A DNA stretch of 57,193 nucleotides from NCBI RefSeq assembly GCF_014897985.1, contig NZ_JABUZA010000031.1:1-57193 (forward strand), read 5' to 3'. The translations under genes and the position numbers were made by a program. Shown here one piece after another: positions 8,150-17,514 of this stretch (position 1 is the stretch's first letter; each line of letters opens with the position of its first letter). The notes beneath the pieces were generated by a model that made no database searches, was not told where the DNA came from, and saw only the letters and a list, made by a program, of their open reading frames with translations. Origin of the DNA: Halomonas colorata (lineage in GTDB: Bacteria > Pseudomonadota > Gammaproteobacteria > Pseudomonadales > Halomonadaceae).

Positions 8150-9463
8150 TTAGGGTGCTTGTACCAACCCGGCCCCGACGCGGGAATCGGAGGACGGTAA
8201 GGGCTTTGCAGAATCCAGTAACCGCTGCCAGAGCTTCATACCCCGCAGCGAGGCATCGGACTCTGCCCAGAGTGCGGCACAGCCTGCAACGTGGGGCGTC
8301 GCCATGCTGGTTCCGCTAATCGTTTTATGATGTACCGGCCGGGGCCAGGATGAAAAAATATCGCCCCCAGGCGCGGCAATTTCGATTTTGCCTGCGTTAG
8401 AAAAGCTTGAGGGCTTCAAGTTAGCGTCGATCGACGCAACCGACATGATAGTAGGTGAGTTGGCAGGCGCTCCCGTATGGGTAGAGGAGTTTCCTGCAGC
8501 GGCAATAATCAGGCAGTCTTTACGCAGTGCCGCCGCGCCAGCGTGGGTGTAGGCGGCTTGCACGGGGCTTTGGCTACCCAACGACATTGAGATGACTTCG
8601 CAGCGATTGGCGATGGCCCAATTCATGCCGGCAAGCACCCCCGCCCCCGTACTGCTACCCGAGTTGGTGAGCACCTTGCCAACGAGCACCTGCGAATCGA
8701 ATGCGATACCGTAGCGTGGCGCGCTTTCGAGAGGCATTTTGGGGCCACAGGCCGTACCGATACAGTGCGTACCGTGACCATTGATATCCTGAACCGGCTC
8801 CCCGGCGAATGAGCGGGTAATAAACTCTCTGTCCACAAAGTCAGGATGGCCAAGATCCATTCCGGTATCCAGCACAGCCACTTTAATGCCAGCCCCACTC
8901 CATCGGCTCTGTAAAACGTTGCATTGAATCAACCCCCATGTCGCCTCAAGCTCGCCAGGCTCAAGCGTGTTTTGGGCTTCATCCAGGTCAAAATCAGCGC
9001 CAAGATCACGAGCAATCGTACTTGCGGCACGCAAAAAACCGCGTAGGTACTCTGAATTTTCCGAGAAGGCAAAATACTCGGGCTCAATAATTTCTATGGG
9101 GCTATCCGCTGAGATAGGATCATTGATACTCATCCCATGCAGCTGTAAGGCATCACCGCCAACCAGCGCAACCCCAAGCTCCGGAAACACCATCGCCTCC
9201 GCATCACCAGCTTCTTCCAAACTGACGGCTTGGTCAGCAAAGTCACGCGCGTCGGCCACCCGAAAGTTTTGAGCCTTGAGCGACTTGATCCCCTCTTCCA
9301 CTCGTCCTTCACGATAACTGATCAAAAAGCGCCCGGTTTCAAGGCAGCAACTTCCGCGCGCCAGTGCTGCCAACAAAAGTTTTTCGGTGCCACACGAAAC
9401 CGAAGCATTTGCCCCGCGTTCGCCAGAAGACGTACTGCTACTACCTTGAGGTTTTTTAGCCAT
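8150..9463 (-). CDS. S8 family serine peptidase (subtilase), no signal peptide
   Basis: A 437-residue subtilase with the complete triad: Asp199 in VAVLDTGMD, His230 in INGHGTH and Ser386 in SGTSMATPH. The oxyanion Asn325 is in AAAGNSS. Residues 40-130 look like an N-terminal pro-region (GRFLISYREG, then MVFPELGVALV, then IEIIEPEYF). The first 40 residues are Ser/Gly-rich and there is no signal peptide or membrane helix, so it is probably cytoplasmic or exported by another route. The small I9-like gene follows at once. Relatives are annotated only as subtilases, so a specific substrate cannot be offered. Confidence 0.9.
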   Translation of the reverse strand: MAKKPQGSSSTSSGERGANASVSCGTEKLLLAALARGSCCLETGRFLISYREGRVEEGIKSLKAQNFRVADARDFADQAVSLEEAGDAEAMVFPELGVALVGGDALQLHGMSINDPISADSPIEIIEPEYFAFSENSEYLRGFLRAASTIARDLGADFDLDEAQNTLEPGELEATWGLIQCNVLQSRWSGAGIKVAVLDTGMDLGHPDFVDREFITRSFAGEPVQDINGHGTHCIGTACGPKMPLESAPRYGIAFDSQVLVGKVLTNSGSSTGAGVLAGMNWAIANRCEVISMSLGSQSPVQAAYTHAGAAALRKDCLIIAAAGNSSTHTGAPANSPTIMSVASIDANLKPSSFSNAGKIEIAAPGGDIFSSWPRPVHHKTISGTSMATPHVAGCAALWAESDASLRGMKLWQRLLDSAKPLPSSDSRVGAGLVQAP

Positions 9464-9624
9464 CCCAGGCCCCTTTTCCGTTGAGCGTTAAAGCATTGTT
9501 TTCAGCTTAACGTACCTATTGATCTTCGCCAGATAGATTTCAAATAGTTAAAGCCTCTCAAACAAAAAGTGGTTTACGGCTAGCGTTCCACACACTTTCA
9601 CTGAAAACAGGCACTGCGCGACGT

Positions 9625-10026
9625 TCAGTGAACGCGTCGGTTGGGTCGCACGACCAACCAACTGGCGGCTACCAAGCTGCCGAACACCGTATACACCACA
9701 ACAAATACCCACTCTGGAGCGGTGTAGTAAAGCAGGTGCTGCAACCAGTGCTGAATGAAAGAGCCAGCATAGGTTGCTGTACCAGCCTCTGCTCTCAATG
9801 TCATTTCCCACGTGGTGAGTGGGCAAACGACGCCCAACCAGGACTGCATCACCACGTACCCAATGGCGGACAAATGTAAGATACGAAACGTTTTGTTGCG
9901 CACCCACTGCCACCTTAAAAAATAGCCCGCATAAATAGCCAGCAACCCCAAGACGACAAAAGCAACGAACAGCACATGAACGACTAATATCGAGTCGGCC
10001 AGGAGTAAAAGAAATGAAGGGGTCAT
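9625..10026 (-). CDS. DUF2784 family membrane protein
   Basis: A 133-residue protein with four predicted membrane helices. It carries the DUF2784 pattern: ADSILVVHVLFVAFVVLG at the N-terminus, a central HLSAIGYVVMQSWLGVVCPLT, then E-x-LR followed by a Tyr/Gly segment. Its function is unknown. AGGAGGG lies just before the ATG at 10026, a strong and well-placed ribosome site. It appears monocistronic, with a long non-coding stretch upstream. Confidence 0.85.
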   Translation of the reverse strand: MTPSFLLLLADSILVVHVLFVAFVVLGLLAIYAGYFLRWQWVRNKTFRILHLSAIGYVVMQSWLGVVCPLTTWEMTLRAEAGTATYAGSFIQHWLQHLLYYTAPEWVFVVVYTVFGSLVAASWLVVRPNRRVH

Positions 10027-10494
10027 ATCCCTCCTGAATCATTAAGCGCGTGAGGTAAAAATGATGGTAGAGCGATCAAAGTATCTCATCGATGTGACCT
10101 TAGCGAACGCACACAGCCAATATTGTTCGCTTTGTGTGCATCTACCTTTGATAACGTCAGTGTAGTGTCGGCCAGCTTTCCTCAAGGGGCGCTTGCGTAA
10201 TAACTCATCAGGATAGCGTAATGCCCATCATTTATTGCAACGCGATCATGCAGCCCCTCTCCTTGCCGAAAATAGAAAGCACATTTGTTTTATTTACAAT
10301 TGTCCGCCTGTGGCTTCCTTGGTAGCTTGATTTTCAAACAACCATACAATGGCAAAGCCGTTCACAAGCGTATTGACGACGCATGTTAACGACGCAAGAT
10401 CTGGCACTATGACCGGCCAAAACGCGCCCTAAATACGCCTCTCTACGCAAGCCGTAACCATTAAAATGACAATCCTCTGAAAGTGGAGATCCTC
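10027..10494. other. Non-coding stretch with divergent promoter regions
   Basis: About 470 bases between the divergent DUF2784 gene and the YfcC-type carrier. I see no convincing open frame or RNA gene. The part near 10280-10345 is AT-rich (including the palindrome ACAATTGT at 10298-10305) and is the likely promoter zone for the carrier. No specific box is claimed. Confidence 0.4.
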
Positions 10495-11925
10495 ATGTCC
10501 TCAAAGACCACCCCAGGCGAGGCAGGTGCTACGCGAGTCAAGAAAAAGCTGCCCATGCCGGATGTGTTTATCATCCTATTCGGCTTCATGATCCTGGTCT
10601 TGCTGGCCTCCTATATCATTCCTGCCGGCACCTATGAGCGCAGTACCGCCAACGGCCTGACCCAGGTGGCCACCGACAGCTTTCGCTACATCGAGGCTGC
10701 GCCGCTAAACGTCATGGATCTGTTCACCGCCATCCATAACGGGCTGGTAGCGGCGTCCACGCTGGTCTTTCTTATCCTGATCGTGGGTGGCGTGCTGAAA
10801 GTCATCGAGTCTACCGGGGCGATTAGCGCGGGGATTTACCGTTTGCTCAATTTGGCGCAAGGTCGGCAGAACCTGCTTATCTTCGTCTATTGCGCCACCT
10901 TTGCAACGCTTGCCTCGGTGGGCGTGGGGGCCAACCTGGCGATCGCGTTTATTCCTATCGGTCTGATTCTGGCCCGCTCGATGAAGCTTGATCCTATCGT
11001 TGGGGTCGCCATCATCTTTCTGGGCTCCTACGCCGGTTTTGGCGCTGGCGTGTTCGACCCCACCGTGACCGTCACCGGCCAGACCATTGCCGAGCTTCCG
11101 CTGTTTTCAGGCTTCATGTACCGCGCGGCGATCTTTGTAGTCTTCCTGGCGATTACCGCCGCTTACATCTGCCGCTACGCCAAGCGTATCAAGCAAGATC
11201 CAAGCTTAAGCGTGATGGGCGCCGAGGCATTCGAAAGCGCGGGCCACGATAGCCAACTGGATGCCTACCCGACCTTTACCCTTACCCATAAGCTGGTGCT
11301 GGCACTGTTCCCCCTGGCCATCGGCTTCTTCCTGTTCGGCGCCTTCAATCGGGACTGGGGTATTCCTCAGCTTTCCGCCACCTTCATCATGCTGGGTATC
11401 GTCACAGCGTTCATCGGGCGGATCTCACCCAACGCCTTTATCAAACGCCTGATGAACGGCGCAGGTGAAGTGATGTACGGTGCGCTGGTAGTCGGCGTGG
11501 CGGCGGCAGTCATCGTGCTGCTGAAACAGGCTCAGTTGATCGACACTCTGGTGCACAGCGTGGCCACCTCGCTGGATGGCCACGGCAAGATCGTTGCGAT
11601 GGAGCTTCTCTACGTGTTCAACCTGGTCTTCAACGGGCTGATCACTTCCGGAACCGGCCAGGCGGCGATCGTCATGCCCATCATGGTGCCGATTGGCGAT
11701 ATGCTGGAAGTTACCCGCCAGGCCACCTTCATTACCTTCAAACTGGGCGATGCAGTCACCAATATCATCACCCCGCTTTCCGGCACGCTGATGGCCTGCC
11801 TTGCCATCGCGCGGATCTCTTACGTCGAATGGTTCAAGTTTGCCCTGCCCCTGGTCGCGATCTGGATCGTGACCGGTGGCGTGTTCGTGGCGGTAGCCGT
11901 GGGCATCAATTACGGCCCTTTCTAA
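10495..11925 (+). CDS. YfcC/DcuC-family carrier (putative amino acid or carboxylate transporter)
   Basis: An integral membrane protein of about 476 residues with some 11-12 helices. The opening VFIILFGFMILVLLASYIIPAGTYER is typical of the YfcC branch of the DcuC-like family, as are the inner repeats GVGANLAIAFIPIG and the late TSGTGQAAIVMPIM. Members have been annotated as C4-dicarboxylate carriers or basic amino-acid antiporters, with little biochemistry. Position ahead of an M20 peptidase and kynurenine genes suggests uptake of a peptide, amino acid or kynurenine-pathway compound. A GTG at 10483 is also in frame; I prefer the ATG at 10495, which has GGAG upstream. Confidence 0.8.
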   Translation: MSSKTTPGEAGATRVKKKLPMPDVFIILFGFMILVLLASYIIPAGTYERSTANGLTQVATDSFRYIEAAPLNVMDLFTAIHNGLVAASTLVFLILIVGGVLKVIESTGAISAGIYRLLNLAQGRQNLLIFVYCATFATLASVGVGANLAIAFIPIGLILARSMKLDPIVGVAIIFLGSYAGFGAGVFDPTVTVTGQTIAELPLFSGFMYRAAIFVVFLAITAAYICRYAKRIKQDPSLSVMGAEAFESAGHDSQLDAYPTFTLTHKLVLALFPLAIGFFLFGAFNRDWGIPQLSATFIMLGIVTAFIGRISPNAFIKRLMNGAGEVMYGALVVGVAAAVIVLLKQAQLIDTLVHSVATSLDGHGKIVAMELLYVFNLVFNGLITSGTGQAAIVMPIMVPIGDMLEVTRQATFITFKLGDAVTNIITPLSGTLMACLAIARISYVEWFKFALPLVAIWIVTGGVFVAVAVGINYGPF

Positions 11926-11949
11926 AGAGCCACTGGTAACTCAGACGGC

Positions 11950-11983
11950 GAAGGCGGCACGCCACTACAAACAGGCCGCCTTC
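11950..11983. terminator. Inverted repeat between convergent carrier and lysR genes
   Basis: GAAGGCGGC (11950-11958) and GCCGCCTTC (11975-11983) are perfect complements with a 16-base loop. They sit between the stop of the carrier gene (+) and the last codons of the lysR gene (-); the right arm overlaps the lysR coding end. A bidirectional transcription end is likely, although no T tract follows. Confidence 0.4.
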
Positions 11984-12867
11984 AGCCGCGCTTCAAGAAA
12001 GGTTAAAAAAGCGTCGATATGCTCAGGCATATGGCGCTCTGCCATCACTTGTACCTGAAGGCTTCTTAACGATAGCTGCGGTTCCTGAAGCGGTTTCAAC
12101 ACCAGGCCTTCACTGTGCGTTTTACCACTGACCGCGACGGCACTACACAGGCCAATCATGTTCGGATGCTCGCATACCATGGTGTAAGTGGCACCTAGTG
12201 AATCGCAGGAAAAACTGGGGTGGACCTTGATGCCCGACAGGCTGCATGCCACATCGAATAGATAGCGCATGGTCGAGCCGTTCAGTGACATGGTCAGCGG
12301 ATAGTGGCTTAGGTCTTCCACATAAAGGGCTTCCCTATCAGCCAGCGGATGATGTTGTGACATCAGCGCGCCAATCGCTGCGCTATGGCTGGAAACCACC
12401 TGGATGCCGATATCCGGCGAGAGGCTGAACGTCAGGGCGATATCCGCCGCTCCTTCTTTTACAAGCTCTGAAGCGCGTACTGAATCAACTACCTGCAGAT
12501 CAAATCGGGTATCGGGATAGTGGCTGATAAACCCTGAAATGACGCTGGGTAGAAAGTGCCAAGCCATGCCATCCGGGCAGGCAACGCTGATTTTACGCTG
12601 CTGGCGTGTGGTGACATCCTGCATCTGGGTGATAACGCTTTCCACCTCCAGCTGGTTACGCAGCGCATAGGCTTGCAGCAGCCTGCCCGCTTCGGTCAGT
12701 TGCATACCCCGGGGCTGGCGGTCGAACAGTTTAAGGCTCAGGCGCTGCTCAAGATTAGTGATCTGGCGGCTCACCGCCGAGACGGCAACGTGCAGCTCTT
12801 CCGCGGCAGCAGAAAGCGAGCCGGTTTTGGCTACGCTATGAAAATAGCGCAAGTTGAGTTCCTGCAT
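11965..12867 (-). CDS. LysR-family transcriptional regulator of the tryptophan/kynurenine cluster
   Basis: A 300-residue LysR protein: N-terminal helix-turn-helix (about residues 1-60, LNLRYFHSVAKTGSLSAAAEEL then SAVSRQITNLEQRLSLKLF) and a C-terminal ligand-binding domain. I chose the ATG at 12867 because AGGAGG lies 4 bases before it; the same frame extends to an ATG at 12996 without a ribosome site. It is divergent from the M20 peptidase/kynA/kynU genes and convergent with the YfcC carrier. It is therefore the obvious candidate to control the cluster, perhaps in response to tryptophan or kynurenine. The effector is inference. Confidence 0.85.
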   Translation of the reverse strand: MQELNLRYFHSVAKTGSLSAAAEELHVAVSAVSRQITNLEQRLSLKLFDRQPRGMQLTEAGRLLQAYALRNQLEVESVITQMQDVTTRQQRKISVACPDGMAWHFLPSVISGFISHYPDTRFDLQVVDSVRASELVKEGAADIALTFSLSPDIGIQVVSSHSAAIGALMSQHHPLADREALYVEDLSHYPLTMSLNGSTMRYLFDVACSLSGIKVHPSFSCDSLGATYTMVCEHPNMIGLCSAVAVSGKTHSEGLVLKPLQEPQLSLRSLQVQVMAERHMPEHIDAFLTFLEARLKAACL

Positions 12868-13063
12868 ATTGCCTCCTGGCTTATCCGTTACTGACAGGCG
12901 CAACCGGCAGGCATTAGCGCAGGTTGAACGTGAACACGGCTTCCAATAATTAGAAAGACTATTTGAGATATTAATGATGGTAGCAAGGCGCGGCAAGATT
13001 TAGTCTCTGGGTGAGAGATTTTCCCGCACCGCTTTTCTGCAATGACAACGACAAGGGCAGTTA

Positions 13064-14482
13064 ATGGATAGATCACTTTCAGGACGCGAACGCGCCTTAA
13101 AACTGGCCACTGACACACTGACCGACGGCACCTTTTACGACACATTGGCGCGACGGGTAGCCATGAAAACGGTAAGCCAGGATCCCGCCCGCCAAGCCAC
13201 GTTGCACGATTACCTGACCCAGGAAATGGTGCCGCTTTTAAGCAAACTGGGGTTTGCCTGTGACATCATCGATAACCCTCAGCCCGGCCGCCCGCCGCTG
13301 CTGATCGGCCAGCGCATCGAAGACCCAGCCTGCTCGACGCTACTGCTCTATGGTCATGGCGATGTCACCGATGGCCAGGAAACAACCTGGGCCGAGGGCA
13401 TTGACCCTTGGACGCTGACCTTTATCGATGGCCGCGTTTACGGCCGCGGCACGGCGGACAACAAGGGCCAGCACAGCGTTAACCTCGCAGCGCTTGAAGC
13501 GGTCATCACGGCGCGCGATGGCAAGCTTGGCTACAACGTCAAGATCCTGTTCGAGATGAGCGAAGAAATCGGCTCGCCCGGGCTTGAAGAGACCTGCCTT
13601 GCCTATCAAGAAGCCCTTGCGGCGGATCTGTTTCTGGCCTCCGACGGCCCGCGCATCCGTGCTGATATGCCCACGCTATTTTTGGGCTCCCGTGGTGTGG
13701 TGCAGTTCAAACTTGGGTTACATACCGGCAACGGCGGTCGCCACTCGGGCAACTGGGGCGGAGTGATCACCAACCCGGCTGTGGTGCTATGTAACGCCAT
13801 CGCCACCCTGCTATCAAACGAGGGACGCATTCAGGTCGATTTTCTCAAAGCGCCCGCCATTACCGAAGAACTCGCCCAGCTGATTCGTGAGCTGCCGGTA
13901 GGCGGTGACAGCACTGATCCTGCCATCAACAAAAATTGGGGCGAAAAGGGTCTGACCAACGGCGAACGCCTGTATGGCACCAACACTCTGGAAATCCTGG
14001 GCATGAGCGCAGGCCGAACGGACAAGCCGGTAGGCGCGATTCCCGCCAACGCCGAAGCGGTCTTGCAGCTGCGATTCGTGAAAGGCACCGCATGGCAGGC
14101 ATTGGAAGAGAACCTGCGCGCGCACCTGGATGCCCACGGCTTTGGCGATCTCACGCTTGAGATGCTGGGCGGCTACGCTGCTACACGGCTTGACCCCGGC
14201 CACCCCTGGGTCGGCTTCGTGGCGGAATCGGCGCAGAAAAGCCTGGGTCAGCCTGCACACATTCTGCCCAACCTAGGCGGCACGATTCCCAACCACTGTT
14301 TTTCTGATGCGCTGAACCTGCCCACGGTATGGCTGCCCCACTCCTACCCTTCATGCAATCAGCACGCGCCCGACGAGCACCTGCTTGAAAACGTGGTCGA
14401 GCAGGGATTAAAAATGGCCGCTGGCGTATTCTGGGATCTAGGCGAAGCCCAGGCGCATACACTTACTACTCAAAAGGCGTGA
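13064..14482 (+). CDS. M20 family metallopeptidase (ArgE/DapE/carnosinase-like)
   Basis: A 472-residue dinuclear zinc peptidase. The M20 ligand set is visible: His/Asp in YGHGDV (about residue 97), the bridging Asp in GRGTADNKGQ (about 132), the Glu pair in EMSEEIGS (about 166), an Asp in LASDGPR, and a final His in the NQHAPDEH segment near residue 440. The inserted lid/dimerisation domain lies between. Substrates of this group are dipeptides or N-acyl amino acids. It lies 6 bases before kynA, so it probably feeds a tryptophan-containing dipeptide or N-acyl derivative into the pathway (inference). AAGGG precedes the ATG. Confidence 0.85.
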   Translation: MDRSLSGRERALKLATDTLTDGTFYDTLARRVAMKTVSQDPARQATLHDYLTQEMVPLLSKLGFACDIIDNPQPGRPPLLIGQRIEDPACSTLLLYGHGDVTDGQETTWAEGIDPWTLTFIDGRVYGRGTADNKGQHSVNLAALEAVITARDGKLGYNVKILFEMSEEIGSPGLEETCLAYQEALAADLFLASDGPRIRADMPTLFLGSRGVVQFKLGLHTGNGGRHSGNWGGVITNPAVVLCNAIATLLSNEGRIQVDFLKAPAITEELAQLIRELPVGGDSTDPAINKNWGEKGLTNGERLYGTNTLEILGMSAGRTDKPVGAIPANAEAVLQLRFVKGTAWQALEENLRAHLDAHGFGDLTLEMLGGYAATRLDPGHPWVGFVAESAQKSLGQPAHILPNLGGTIPNHCFSDALNLPTVWLPHSYPSCNQHAPDEHLLENVVEQGLKMAAGVFWDLGEAQAHTLTTQKA

Positions 14483-14488
14483 TCAACA

Positions 14489-15322
14489 ATGACAACACCC
14501 AAGAACAGCGTCGATAACGAAGCCATCCACTGGGACCAGGACATCAGCTACGGCCAGTACCTGGACCTTGAGCCGTTGTTGGCTTGCCAGAACCCGGCGT
14601 CTGATCAGCACGATGAATTACTCTTCATCGTCATCCACCAGGTATCGGAGCTCTGGATCAAGCTCTGCCTGCATGAAGCCCACGCGGCGGCCCAGCATAT
14701 CGCCGCCGACAACCTCAGCCCGGCCTTTAAGATGCTAAGCCGCGTATCCCGAATTCAAGAGCAGCTAATCAAAGCCTGGGAAGTACTGGTCACCATGACC
14801 CCGGCCGATTACGCCAGCTTCCGGGATAGCCTGGGGCAGAGTTCAGGCTTTCAGTCCTATCAGTATCGCGAGATTGAGTTTCTGCTGGGCAACAAGAACG
14901 CCAAGCTGATCGAAGCACATCGCGCCAAGCCGCGACACTATCAAAAACTGACCGAAGCGCTTAACTCACCCAGTATTTACGATGTTGTGCTTCAATTGCT
15001 TGGTCGGCGTGGTTTTGCCATTCCCGCTGACAAAATCGAACGCGACTGGAGCATCCCCTACTCGCCGAGTAGCGAAGTAGAAGCCGCCTGGATGGAGATC
15101 TACCGCAATAGTGAAAAGCACTGGGATTTATACGAGCTTGCCGAAAAGCTTGTGGATGTCGAATTCAACTTCCAGCGCTGGCGGTTCAGTCACATGAAAA
15201 CGGTAGAACGTATTATTGGCTACCGACGCGGCACCGGTGGATCGTCTGGCGTGAACTACCTGGTCAAGGCGCTGGACCTTCAGTTCTTCCCCGAACTCTG
15301 GAGTGTAAGAACGTCGGTTTAA
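14489..15322 (+). CDS. kynA: Tryptophan 2,3-dioxygenase
   Basis: A 277-residue haem dioxygenase that opens the indole ring of L-tryptophan to give N-formylkynurenine, the first step of the kynurenine pathway. Diagnostic segments are SYGQYLDLEPLL near residue 20, DELLFIVIHQVSELW near residue 45, and SGFQSYQYREIEFLLGN near residue 112. The C-terminal region includes WRFSHMKTVERIIGYRRGTGGSSGV, the substrate and haem-binding end of the family. Length is normal. It sits 6 bases after the M20 peptidase and 67 bases before kynU, so they very probably form one operon. Confidence 0.97.
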   Translation: MTTPKNSVDNEAIHWDQDISYGQYLDLEPLLACQNPASDQHDELLFIVIHQVSELWIKLCLHEAHAAAQHIAADNLSPAFKMLSRVSRIQEQLIKAWEVLVTMTPADYASFRDSLGQSSGFQSYQYREIEFLLGNKNAKLIEAHRAKPRHYQKLTEALNSPSIYDVVLQLLGRRGFAIPADKIERDWSIPYSPSSEVEAAWMEIYRNSEKHWDLYELAEKLVDVEFNFQRWRFSHMKTVERIIGYRRGTGGSSGVNYLVKALDLQFFPELWSVRTSV

Positions 15323-15389
15323 GGGCACATGCCTAATGAAGCTTCCCCTTTTTCATGAGTAACGATTTTCGTTTTGCTGGAGTACCAAG

Positions 15390-16619
15390 ATGCGCGTGAG
15401 CCTGGATAACGTTCGTGAAATGGATCGCCAAGACCCCCTGGCGGATTTCAAACGTCGCTTTGCCCTGCCCGAGGGCGTGCTCTACCTGGATGGCAACTCG
15501 CTGGGTGCTCAGCCAGTAGCCGCCAAACAAGCGGTAGATGGCACGCTGGACCAGTGGCGTACCCAACTGATCAAAGGCTGGAACCAGGGCTGGTTCGATG
15601 CCCCCGAACGCCTGGGTAACCTTCTGGCCCCGGTGATCGGTGCCCAGGATGGTGAAGTGGTGGTGACGGACAATATCACGCTCAATATCTTCAAGTTGTT
15701 GGGGTATATTTTGGACAAGCGCCAGGATGAACGGCGTATCGTACTCAGCGAAGGCGGCAACTTCCCCACTGATGCTTATATTGCCCAGGGCTATTGCCGG
15801 GTCAGTGGCAATGAACACCGCTTCTTGCCCGAAGGCGGCAACCTGGCAGAACATCTGGATGGCGTGGCTGTTGTGGTACTTAGCCAGGTCAACTACCGCA
15901 CCGGCCAGCTGCGGGATATGGCCGCCACCACTCAGCTGGTACACGAGCATGGCGCCGAGATCATCTGGGACTTAGCTCACTCGGCCGGCGCCCTGCCTAT
16001 CGACCTTAACGGTGCGGGCGCACGCTACGCGGTCGGCTGCACCTATAAGTACTTGAACGGTGGCCCTGGCGCGCCGGCATTTCTTTACGTGCATCGCGAT
16101 CATCTGGACAGCACCTGGCAGCCACTTTCGGGCTGGCATGGGCATACCTCGCCTTTCGCTTTTCAGGCCGATTACACCCCTGCCAATGACATCTCTCGCT
16201 TTCGTACCGGCACCCACTCGGCCCTTATCTACTCAGCCCTTGAAGCCTCGCTTAGCATGTGGGCCGAGGTTGATATGCAGGCCCTACGTGATAAAAGCCT
16301 CGCCCTGAGTAATCTGTTCCGTGAGTGCCTGGAAGATATCTTTGCAGCGCGTGGCATCGAAGATATTACCCCCACAGCCAGCCAACGTGGCAGCCAGATA
16401 TCGTTGATCGACGGTGAAAACGGCTACGCCATTGTGCAGGCGCTGATCGCCCGTGGCGTCATTGGCGACTACCGCGAACCCGGCTTGATGCGCTTCGGCT
16501 TCACCCCGCTGTATTTAAGCTACGAGGATGTCTGGCAGGCCGCGCAGCACTTCCGCGAGGTTGTCGAAAGCGGCGAATATCAGGACCCGCAGTTTCATAT
16601 TCGTGGCGCCGTCACCTAA
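15390..16619 (+). CDS. kynU: Kynureninase
   Basis: A 409-residue PLP enzyme that cleaves kynurenine to anthranilate and alanine. The PLP lysine is Lys220 in GCTYKYLNGGPG. The PLP-phosphate region is DNITLNIFKLL near residue 95, and the pyridine-nitrogen aspartate is in IIWDLAHSAG near residue 194. The length matches the family. The gene overlaps the next by one base (TAATG), suggesting translational coupling with the formamidase-type hydrolase. No anthranilate or 3-hydroxyanthranilate genes follow, so anthranilate may be an end product or be used elsewhere. Confidence 0.97.
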   Translation: MRVSLDNVREMDRQDPLADFKRRFALPEGVLYLDGNSLGAQPVAAKQAVDGTLDQWRTQLIKGWNQGWFDAPERLGNLLAPVIGAQDGEVVVTDNITLNIFKLLGYILDKRQDERRIVLSEGGNFPTDAYIAQGYCRVSGNEHRFLPEGGNLAEHLDGVAVVVLSQVNYRTGQLRDMAATTQLVHEHGAEIIWDLAHSAGALPIDLNGAGARYAVGCTYKYLNGGPGAPAFLYVHRDHLDSTWQPLSGWHGHTSPFAFQADYTPANDISRFRTGTHSALIYSALEASLSMWAEVDMQALRDKSLALSNLFRECLEDIFAARGIEDITPTASQRGSQISLIDGENGYAIVQALIARGVIGDYREPGLMRFGFTPLYLSYEDVWQAAQHFREVVESGEYQDPQFHIRGAVT

Positions 16620-17404
16620 TGCCAGAGCTGATGCCAGAACTGATGACAGAGCTAACGCTGGATCTCGCCTACTCGCCGAGTCATTTCGCGACGGATTTTG
16701 AAGCCACTCTCACGCGCCAGGCAGTTGCCGGACACGCGTTAAGAGCCCGCCATCAGCCGATGGCGTTGAGCTATGGCGATGATCCGGCGGCGTGTCTGCA
16801 CCTGTTTATTCCACCCGGGGAAGGCCCCTGGCCGTTGATGGTCTTCATTCACGGCGGCTACTGGCAGGAGCTTGATCACACCGCGACTGATTTTCTGGCC
16901 GAGCACTATCTGGAAAGGGGCATGGCTTTTGCCTCCATTGGCTATGGCTTAGCCCCCACCACCACGATCGATACCATGATCGCTCAGTGCGTTCAGGGCC
17001 TTAAAGCGGCGTATCATGCGCTTGAAGACAACGGTGGAACCTGGTCCATCACACTCGGTGGCCATAGCGCAGGCGCTCAGTTGGCTTACTGGGTAGCCGT
17101 TAGCGGCAAAGTGCCTATTGATAAGCTGGTGCTGGTTAGCGGCGTTTATGACCTTACGCCACTGGTCGACACCTACGTTAATGAACCCTTGGGTTTAACC
17201 CAAACGCAGGCACAAGCACTAAGCCCGCAGTTTGGCGAGTTGGCCAAGCTGCCGCCCAGCCAGATAGTGATTGCTGAAAATGATCCGCCCACGTTTCACC
17301 AGCAGGGGCACAATTTTATAGCACTGCTACGCGCCGCCGACGTGCAGGCAGAGCTGGTTGAGCTGCCTGGGTGTGATCACTTTGATGTGTTGGAGTATTT
17401 GTAA
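16619..17404 (+). CDS. Alpha/beta hydrolase, probable arylformamidase (kynurenine formamidase)
   Basis: A 261-residue alpha/beta hydrolase. It has the oxyanion motif HGGYW (residues 78-82), the nucleophile Ser150 in GGHSAGAQ, an acid in AENDPP, and the catalytic His in GCDHFD near residue 253. HGGxW together with GHSAGA is characteristic of AFMID-type arylformamidases, unrelated to the metal-dependent KynB. The start codon shares one base with the kynU stop. With kynA and kynU present and no KynB in the window, hydrolysis of N-formylkynurenine is the natural assignment, which makes a full tryptophan-to-anthranilate route. The first 12 residues contain a short MPEL repeat. Confidence 0.8.
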   Translation: MPELMPELMTELTLDLAYSPSHFATDFEATLTRQAVAGHALRARHQPMALSYGDDPAACLHLFIPPGEGPWPLMVFIHGGYWQELDHTATDFLAEHYLERGMAFASIGYGLAPTTTIDTMIAQCVQGLKAAYHALEDNGGTWSITLGGHSAGAQLAYWVAVSGKVPIDKLVLVSGVYDLTPLVDTYVNEPLGLTQTQAQALSPQFGELAKLPPSQIVIAENDPPTFHQQGHNFIALLRAADVQAELVELPGCDHFDVLEYL

Positions 17405-17514
17405 GAGATAGCCGCGCTAGGCTTTGTACGAAAAATGATAATGAAAACGCCATCGTTTGCTATAACGGCGTGGAACCTGTTTTTAGCGGTGGCCTGTATT
17501 CAACCTTATTGCCT

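Noticed and set aside
15333..15950. A 205-codon minus-strand frame opposite kynU
   Set aside because: Antisense shadow of a certain kynureninase gene.
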